From Campylobacteraceae bacterium (lineage in GTDB: Bacteria; Campylobacterota; Campylobacteria; Campylobacterales; Sulfurovaceae), in assembly GCA_026982175.1 (NCBI GenBank), contig JALSHP010000037.1:1-5674 (forward strand): a stretch of DNA of 5,674 bases, written 5' to 3'. The position numbers and the translations under genes were made by a program. Below the pieces are notes generated by a model. It was not told the origin of the DNA, ran no database searches, and saw only the letters and a list, made by a program, of their open reading frames with translations. This document shows positions 1 through 4,462 of this stretch, in pieces; positions within the stretch are counted from its first letter, which is position 1; each line of letters starts with the position of its first letter.

Positions 1-1433
1 AACATGTGTGCCTCTTGGGCATCACGTGTGATTTTTCCTGCGATGAAGATGTGAACACCATCGACTCTGTTTCCCTCATCATCTTTGGCTTTACAGCCCT
101 CAAACCCAATGTCAGCAATGCCATGAACCCCACACCCTTTTGGACATGCCGACCAGTTCATGCGAACATTTCCACTCTCTATGCTCACTTCAGATTTTAA
201 AAAGTTTGCCATCTCAATGGCATCTGGTTTGTTGGGAATGACCCCATAAGAACAAGTAGCTGTTCCTGCACAGGCTATCATGTCGTTAAAGTAGATGTTG
301 TTAAATTCATTGTATTTGCTAAAAATCGTCGTGGATTCAAAAGCAGGTAAAGAGAACTCATCAATATCTACCACATAGATGTTTTGGTCATAAGTTAAAC
401 GTAAATTCCCAGACCCAAAGTTTTTGGCTCTTGTTGCTAAAGCTATGAGGTCTGTTCCTGAAAAAATCCCAGAGGGGACAATGATTTTATGGGCATATTT
501 ACCATTACGTTGTAACACTTTGTTTGCCCCTAAAGCAATGTTTTGTGATTGGACTAGATTTTGACCTGCTGTGGCAAAGTTAGAACCTGCTTGTACTTTT
601 ATCTCGTTAATGAGTGCTTCCATGCCTACGTCTTGTAGTAAAAAGTGTAAACGATTTTTGTTACGGTTGTCACGATAACCAAAGGTTTTAAAGGTTTCTA
701 AGAGTGCCATGAAAAAGCTTGGTACTTCTGAAGCTTTCACAAAAACATTGGCATCTTTGGCTTGAATGCCTACTCTTGCTCCTAAATGAACGTTAAACCC
801 AAACTCTCCGTCTTTGTTGGCTAATGCAAAACAACAGTCATGTCCAAAGATGTTACAAGAGTTGGACATTGAGCCTAAAATTCCTGTATTAAATTTACGA
901 GGTAAAACAGAAATCCATTCCTCATTTTCGATGATAAGGCTTTGAAGTTCATCGACAATGGGTTTAACATCAATAATGTTGTCAAAGGCAATGCCTTCTA
1001 ATGGGTCGGCGACAATGTTACGAGGGTTGTCTACACCTGTTTGAAAGGTTGAGATGCCTAGCTCTTGAAGCTCTGCTAAAACTTTAGCAATATCTTCAAT
1101 CTGTAAATAACGCAGTTCAATCTGCATTCTTGTGGTAATGTCAATGTAGTCATTTCCATATTTTTGAGCCACCTCTCCTATGCGTACAGCTTGTTCGCTT
1201 GTGAGCTGACCAATAGGAATACGCACACGCAACATAAAATCTTCGCCTTTGTCAAAAAGACCAAAACATTTTAAAAAGTAGGCTGAATCCTCTTTACTTA
1301 AGTTTTCATACCCACCTTTAGCAATGGCTTCAAGTTGTGCATGAACCTCCATAGGTGTTTTGAGTGCTTTGGTATTTTCTACCTTGTTAAGTTTTTTACT
1401 TCGTGCTTCTAATGCTTTAGCCAATACTGACAT
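1..1433 (-). CDS. nirA: Ferredoxin-type assimilatory nitrite reductase (siroheme/[4Fe-4S]), C-terminus cut by window edge
   Basis: The gene reads leftwards from ATG at 1433-1431 and is still open at base 1, giving 477 residues without a stop; family members are usually a little over 500, so only a short C-terminus is missing. The family catalyses six-electron reduction of nitrite to ammonium in the cytoplasm, using siroheme bridged to a [4Fe-4S] cluster. Visible support: an N-terminal ferredoxin-like half with FMLRVRIP (residues 66-73), TTRMQIELR (100-108) and TGVDNPRN (132-139); LPRKFNTG (177-184); GNLRLTYDQNIYV (342-354); and the cofactor ligands Cys388-x5-Cys394 and Cys430-x3-Cys434, followed by ADIGFEGC. 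The related sulfite reductase hemoprotein shares this fold, but TGVDNPRN and the divergent nitrate/nitrite transporter favour nitrite. The start has only a weak GGGG ribosome site 5 nt upstream; an ATG at 1444 is out of frame. The electron donor is not in the window and is assumed to be ferredoxin. Confidence 0.88.
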   Translation of the reverse strand, partial: MSVLAKALEARSKKLNKVENTKALKTPMEVHAQLEAIAKGGYENLSKEDSAYFLKCFGLFDKGEDFMLRVRIPIGQLTSEQAVRIGEVAQKYGNDYIDITTRMQIELRYLQIEDIAKVLAELQELGISTFQTGVDNPRNIVADPLEGIAFDNIIDVKPIVDELQSLIIENEEWISVLPRKFNTGILGSMSNSCNIFGHDCCFALANKDGEFGFNVHLGARVGIQAKDANVFVKASEVPSFFMALLETFKTFGYRDNRNKNRLHFLLQDVGMEALINEIKVQAGSNFATAGQNLVQSQNIALGANKVLQRNGKYAHKIIVPSGIFSGTDLIALATRAKNFGSGNLRLTYDQNIYVVDIDEFSLPAFESTTIFSKYNEFNNIYFNDMIACAGTATCSYGVIPNKPDAIEMANFLKSEVSIESGNVRMNWSACPKGCGVHGIADIGFEGCKAKDDEGNRVDGVHIFIAGKITRDAQEAHM

Positions 1434-1464
1434 CTGAACCCCATTTGATTTGATTAATTATTCT

Positions 1465-1470
1465 ATTATA
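1465..1470 (-). promoter_or_regulatory. -10 box of the nirA promoter
   Basis: Read on the minus strand this is a perfect TATAAT, ending 31 nt before the nirA ATG. No good -35 hexamer sits 16-18 bp upstream; the region there is T/A-rich, as is usual for vegetative promoters in Campylobacterota. A transcript would start near 1458 with a leader of about 25 nt. Confidence 0.6.
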
Positions 1471-1549
1471 CTAATAAACTTTAGATAATAATAAAGATAA
1501 CTGTTTAAAAAATAACCATAAAATGGATATTTATTGATTGTAAAAAGAT

Positions 1550-1555
1550 TATAAT
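1550..1555 (+). promoter_or_regulatory. -10 box of the first narK promoter
   Basis: A perfect TATAAT ends 30 nt before the ATG of the first transporter. A TTGATT at 1534-1539 is too close (10 nt) to act as a normal -35 box. Transcription would begin near 1562, giving a leader of about 24 nt that contains the ribosome site AAGGAAG (1575-1581). Confidence 0.62.
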
Positions 1556-1585
1556 ACTTTCAAATAACAAGAACAAGGAAGTCGT

Positions 1586-2866
1586 ATGTCAGTATTGAAG
1601 ACATTAAAGGGACAAGGAAATATGGCAACGCTCTTTGCAGCGTTCATCTATTTCGATATGAGTTTTATGATTTGGACAATTTTAGGACCTTTGTCCTCAG
1701 AAATTGTTGAATCGTTTGCACTTACAGGATTTATCATGACCACAGGTCAAAAGGCGACTTTACTTTCATTGCCTATTTTATCAGGGGCGTTACTGCGTAT
1801 TGTTTTAGGCTTTTCTGTTGACAAGTTTGGTGCTAAAAAAACAGCATTGGTTTCTCAACTCATTGTCATTTCGTCACTTCTGTATGTTTATTTCTTAGGT
1901 GAATCTATTACTTACAATGAACTACTTTTTGCAGCACTTCTTTTGGGCTTTGCTGGGGCATCTTTTGCGGTGGCACTTCCACAAGCAGGTCAATGGTATC
2001 CACCTAAATTGCAAGGACTTGTACTTGGTATCGCAGGTGGGGCATTTTTTGGTGTGGCAGTTGGGTTTATATTTTCGCCAAAAGTTGCAGAACTTTATGG
2101 ATGGCAAACCGTCTTTTTATGTGGGGCATTTTTTGCCTCATTGATGTTCATCACCTATGCGATACTGGCAAAAGATGCACCACCAGAAGTTTATAAAGTA
2201 AGAAAGAAAAAGCTTTCTGATTATGCTAAATTATTAAAAGACAAAGACACATGGTGGTTTAACCTTTTTTATGTCATTTCATTTGGAGGTTTTGTAGGTT
2301 TTGGTGTTTTCTTAAAGCTTTATCTTACCGACACGTATCCTACAGAAATGCATGAATTTGGACTGACATGGTTTGCAGAAGAGAACATTAAAATTACCTC
2401 AGGATATTTTGTGGCATTGTGTATCTTTGCTGGAACGATACTCCGTCCAATAGGAGGAAGCATCGCCGATAAAATAGGAGGGATTAAAGCCCTTTATATT
2501 TTCTTCACGCTTGTAACCATAACCGTTATTTTAAATGCTTTGGTTGCCTTGCCTTTTGAATTGGTTGTTTTTGTATTTTTCATCACCATGGCAAACCTTG
2601 GTATGGCAAATGGGGCTGTTTTTCAACTTGTACCACAACGTTTTTCTAAAGACATTGGGGTCATGGTAGGTATTGTAGGAGCAGCTGGTGGTTTAGGTGG
2701 TACAGCACTTATTAAGACGCTTGGTTGGTCAAAAGATGCATTTGATGGCTATACCGTTGGGTTCTTAATCTTTGCAGGGGTTGCAATATTGGCAATCATT
2801 GGTCTGGGAATGGTTAAGACACGATGGCGTACTACTTGGGGTGTTCAGTCTGGGGGACAGATTTAA
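1586..2866 (+). CDS. narK: NarK/NasA-type nitrate/nitrite transporter (MFS, NNP family), first paralogue
   Basis: This is an inner-membrane protein of 426 residues with about 12 hydrophobic segments, of the nitrate/nitrite porter (NNP) family of the major facilitator superfamily. It probably imports nitrate and/or nitrite for the divergent nitrite reductase. Support: Arg71 in SLPILSGALLR, and Arg287 in LRPIGGSIADKIGG, correspond to the paired substrate-binding arginines of NarK. The MFS loop motif GFSVDKFGAKK is at 75-85, AKDAP opens the central loop at 195-199, and the second-half signature ANGAVFQLVPQRF (341-353) plus GAAGGLGG (365-372) is intact. The ribosome site AAGGAAG lies 4 nt before the ATG. 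The odd part is residues 151-160 (GGAFFGVAVG). The family normally has a Gly-Asn pair there, as the downstream paralogue does; here the Asn position is Phe154. Whether nitrate, nitrite or both are carried, and by symport or exchange, cannot be read from the sequence. Confidence 0.92.
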   Translation: MSVLKTLKGQGNMATLFAAFIYFDMSFMIWTILGPLSSEIVESFALTGFIMTTGQKATLLSLPILSGALLRIVLGFSVDKFGAKKTALVSQLIVISSLLYVYFLGESITYNELLFAALLLGFAGASFAVALPQAGQWYPPKLQGLVLGIAGGAFFGVAVGFIFSPKVAELYGWQTVFLCGAFFASLMFITYAILAKDAPPEVYKVRKKKLSDYAKLLKDKDTWWFNLFYVISFGGFVGFGVFLKLYLTDTYPTEMHEFGLTWFAEENIKITSGYFVALCIFAGTILRPIGGSIADKIGGIKALYIFFTLVTITVILNALVALPFELVVFVFFITMANLGMANGAVFQLVPQRFSKDIGVMVGIVGAAGGLGGTALIKTLGWSKDAFDGYTVGFLIFAGVAILAIIGLGMVKTRWRTTWGVQSGGQI

Positions 2867-2880
2867 CTTTCTACGCTTCA

Positions 2881-2903
2881 TTAGGGGATTCTCCATCCTC
2901 TAG
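2881..2903 (+). terminator. Hairpin after the first narK, possible weak terminator
   Basis: TAGGGGAT (2882-2889) pairs with ATCCTCTA (2895-2902) around a 5-nt loop, with one internal G-U pair and another possible G-U at the base. It lies 15 nt after the stop codon. No uninterrupted T-run follows; the next bases are T/C-rich. It may act as an inefficient terminator or as a 3'-end stabilising structure. Confidence 0.4.
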
Positions 2904-2964
2904 TTACTTACATCTCTGATCTCTTTTACTTCAATTCTTACATTTGATTTACACATACTATTTT

Positions 2965-2994
2965 TGATAATTTATTCATTGTTGAAAATTATCA
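2965..2994. repeat. 9-bp inverted repeat upstream of the second narK
   Basis: TGATAATTT (2965-2973) and AAATTATCA (2986-2994) are perfect inverted copies separated by 12 nt. The arms are AT-rich, so chance is a real possibility. The centre-to-centre distance of 21 nt (two helical turns) would suit a dimeric DNA-binding protein. No regulator is assigned. Confidence 0.35.
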
Positions 2995-3048
2995 TTGTAT
3001 ATAAAATAATCATTAATATTTTTATATTGTATAAAATTTAATCATAAA
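2994..3048 (+). repeat. 23-nt imperfect direct repeat with 32-bp periodicity
   Basis: The segments 2994-3016 and 3026-3048 match at 19 of 23 positions without a gap. Both begin ATTGTATA and contain TAATCAT at the same place. The 32-bp offset is close to three helical turns, so both copies face the same side of the DNA. They lie upstream of the -10 box at 3077-3082, where an activator or repressor pair could bind. Base composition is extremely AT-rich, which lowers the significance. Confidence 0.45.
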
Positions 3049-3076
3049 AATTTGATTACAGTAGAAACTTACTGGT

Positions 3077-3082
3077 TATAAT
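3077..3082 (+). promoter_or_regulatory. -10 box of the second narK promoter
   Basis: A perfect TATAAT ends 29 nt before the ATG. A TG at 3073-3074 lies two rather than one base upstream, so it is a near-extended -10. TTGATT at 3052-3057 is a possible -35 box but at a long 19-nt spacing. The expected start is near 3089, leaving a leader of about 23 nt. Confidence 0.62.
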
Positions 3083-3093
3083 TTTACCAAAAC

Positions 3094-3110
3094 TTAACTT
3101 GAGGAGTTAA
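3094..3110 (+). promoter_or_regulatory. Small hairpin enclosing the ribosome site of the second narK
   Basis: TTAACT (3094-3099) and AGTTAA (3105-3110) are perfect inverted copies around the 5-nt loop TGAGG. The Shine-Dalgarno sequence GAGGAG (3101-3106) lies in the loop and the 3' arm, ending 5 nt before the ATG at 3112. The strong ribosome site fixes this start. The stem has one G-C pair, so as RNA it is marginal; as DNA it is a TTAAC-N7-GTTAA dyad just downstream of the predicted transcription start. Confidence 0.5.
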
Positions 3111-3111
3111 A

Positions 3112-4392
3112 ATGGCAGGATTTAAAGCACTAAAAGGACAAGGTCACTCAATGACCTTGTTTATGGCTTTTATGTATTTCGACATGAGTTTTATGGTTTG
3201 GACAATGTTAGGACCATTGAGTACAGAAATTGGAGAGGCTTTAGCTTTAGCAGGTCATATTATGACCGCAGGAGAGAAAGCAACACTTCTTTCACTTCCA
3301 ATTTTATCAGGAGCTTTATTAAGAATTCTTTTAGGTTTTGGAGTGGATAAGTTTGGACCAAAGAAAACAGCACTCATTTCACAGTTCATTGTTATTGCTT
3401 CACTTTTAACAGCATTCTTACAAGGTGATAGCATCACCTACAACCAACTACTTATTGTCGCACTTGGTCTTGGTTTTGCAGGAGCTTCATTTGCTGTGGC
3501 ACTTCCACAAGCTGGTCAGTGGTACCCACCTAAACTTCAAGGAATTGTTCTTGGAATTGCAGGTGCTGGTAATATTGGTGTTGTTATTGACTTTATATTT
3601 GCTCCAAAAATTGCAGAGCTTTGGGGTTGGAATGCTGTATTTGGAGTTGGTGCAGTGATGGCGACGATTGTATTTGTAGCTTATTTGTTTTTAGCTAAAG
3701 ATGCACCTGCTGATGTATATACACCTAGACCTAAAAAATTAAGAGATTATGGCAAATTGATGAAAGATAAAGATACTTGGTGGTTTGCACTGTTTTATGC
3801 TATCTCTTTTGGTGGATTTGTAGGGTTTGCAGGGTATATGAAAGTTTATCTTATGGGGACTTATCAGGTAGATATGGCTGCTTTTGGATTGGATTTCATA
3901 AATGAACCAAATGTGAAAGTAATCGCAGGATACTTTGGGGCATTAACCATCTTTGCAGGAGCAGTTTTACGACCAATGGGTGGAAATATTGCTGATAAAA
4001 TTGGTGGAATTAAAGCACTCTACTTCTTTTATGGAGCAGTTGCATTTCTGGTAACACTAACAGCATTGGTTCCACTACCTTTCTTTGTCGCCATTTTTGT
4101 TCTTTTCTTAATTATGGCAAATTTGGGTATGGCAAATGGAGCAGTATTTCAACTTGTGCCACAACGTTTTGCTAAAGATATTGGTATTATGACAGGGCTT
4201 GTAGGTGCAGCTGGTGGAATTGGTGGAACAGCCCTAATTAAAACACTTGGTTGGAGTAAAGGTGCATTTGATGGGTACATGGTAGGTTTCTTAATTTTTG
4301 CGGGGGTTGTTTTAGTTGCAATTGTTGGGCTTAGTATGGTTAAGACTCGATGGAGAACTACTTGGGGGGTTCAAGCTGGAGGACGAATTTAA
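3112..4392 (+). CDS. narK: NarK/NasA-type nitrate/nitrite transporter (MFS, NNP family), second paralogue
   Basis: This second inner-membrane nitrate/nitrite porter also has 426 residues and aligns end to end with the upstream paralogue without a gap, at about 299 of 426 identical residues by hand count. Shared signatures: Arg71 and Arg287 of the substrate site, GFGVDKFGPKK (75-85), AKDAP at 195, ANGAVFQLVPQRF (341-353), GAAGGIGG (365-372) and the conserved tail KTRWRTTWGVQ. Unlike its neighbour it keeps the family-typical first nitrate signature GAGNIGVV at 151-158, with Asn154. It also has an acidic residue, Asp160, inside this membrane helix, where the neighbour has Gly. The GAGGAG ribosome site and its own promoter indicate independent, probably strong, expression. 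The role is uptake of nitrate/nitrite for assimilation, or exchange of the two ions if the cell also respires nitrate. Tandem NarK-type genes with split roles are known in other bacteria, but which job belongs to which copy here is unknown. Confidence 0.94.
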   Translation: MAGFKALKGQGHSMTLFMAFMYFDMSFMVWTMLGPLSTEIGEALALAGHIMTAGEKATLLSLPILSGALLRILLGFGVDKFGPKKTALISQFIVIASLLTAFLQGDSITYNQLLIVALGLGFAGASFAVALPQAGQWYPPKLQGIVLGIAGAGNIGVVIDFIFAPKIAELWGWNAVFGVGAVMATIVFVAYLFLAKDAPADVYTPRPKKLRDYGKLMKDKDTWWFALFYAISFGGFVGFAGYMKVYLMGTYQVDMAAFGLDFINEPNVKVIAGYFGALTIFAGAVLRPMGGNIADKIGGIKALYFFYGAVAFLVTLTALVPLPFFVAIFVLFLIMANLGMANGAVFQLVPQRFAKDIGIMTGLVGAAGGIGGTALIKTLGWSKGAFDGYMVGFLIFAGVVLVAIVGLSMVKTRWRTTWGVQAGGRI

Positions 4393-4409
4393 TAGTCGCT
4401 TAAACTTTC

Positions 4410-4438
4410 TTATTCCCCAAGCGTTAACTTGGGGATAA
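4410..4438. terminator. Hairpin between convergent genes, likely bidirectional terminator
   Basis: TCCCCAAG (4414-4421) and CTTGGGGA (4428-4435) form a perfect 8-bp stem with a 6-nt loop. With one bulged T the stem can be extended by TTAT/ATAA to 4410-4438. It sits in the 70-bp gap between the stop codons of the second narK and the convergent gene. T-tracts on either side are broken, so termination may be imperfect, but position and G/C content stand out in AT-rich DNA. Confidence 0.6.
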
Positions 4439-4462
4439 TAGGTTTATTATCTACAACGCTTT

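Larger units (their letters stand above)
1434..1585. promoter_or_regulatory. Divergent nirA-narK control region
   Basis: These 152 AT-rich bases separate the two divergent start codons and hold no gene. They carry two outward-facing TATAAT boxes, one for each gene, with 79 bp between them. A short direct repeat AGATAA occurs at 1483-1488 and 1495-1500, and a 7-nt palindrome AACTGTT at 1499-1505 lies near the middle. Neither is long enough to name a regulator. Sharing so little DNA suggests that nirA and the first transporter are controlled together; this is inference. Confidence 0.6.
2867..3111 (+). promoter_or_regulatory. Upstream region of the second narK
   Basis: This 245-bp gap has no credible gene. 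In order it holds a G/C-containing hairpin just after the first narK, a 9-bp inverted repeat, a 23-nt direct repeat with 32-bp periodicity, a TATAAT promoter, and a hairpin that encloses the ribosome-binding site. It is longer and more structured than the nirA-narK spacer, suggesting that the second transporter is transcribed and controlled on its own rather than only by read-through. Confidence 0.6.

Noticed and set aside
6..200. Plus-strand open frame of 64 codons at the left edge
   Set aside because: It lies entirely antisense to the conserved nirA coding sequence, over the cysteine-ligand region, and has no ribosome site or recognisable content.
1495..1520. Crp/Fnr or NssR operator between nirA and the first narK
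   Set aside because: Only fragments such as AACTGTT and isolated GTT/AAC triplets are present; no full dyad with accepted spacing.
1899..2144. Open frames in other phases and on the opposite strand within the first narK (also 1922-2107 minus)
   Set aside because: They overlap a well-supported transporter gene; their translations are low-complexity products of the transporter's codons.
2961..2995. Classical Fur box before the second narK
   Set aside because: TGATAAT-like half-sites exist but not in the 7-1-7 arrangement; the two good arms are 12 nt apart.
3255..3658. Open frames at 3255-3437 (minus) and 3425-3658 (plus) within the second narK
   Set aside because: They are shadows of the transporter gene in other frames; no independent ribosome site or family resemblance.
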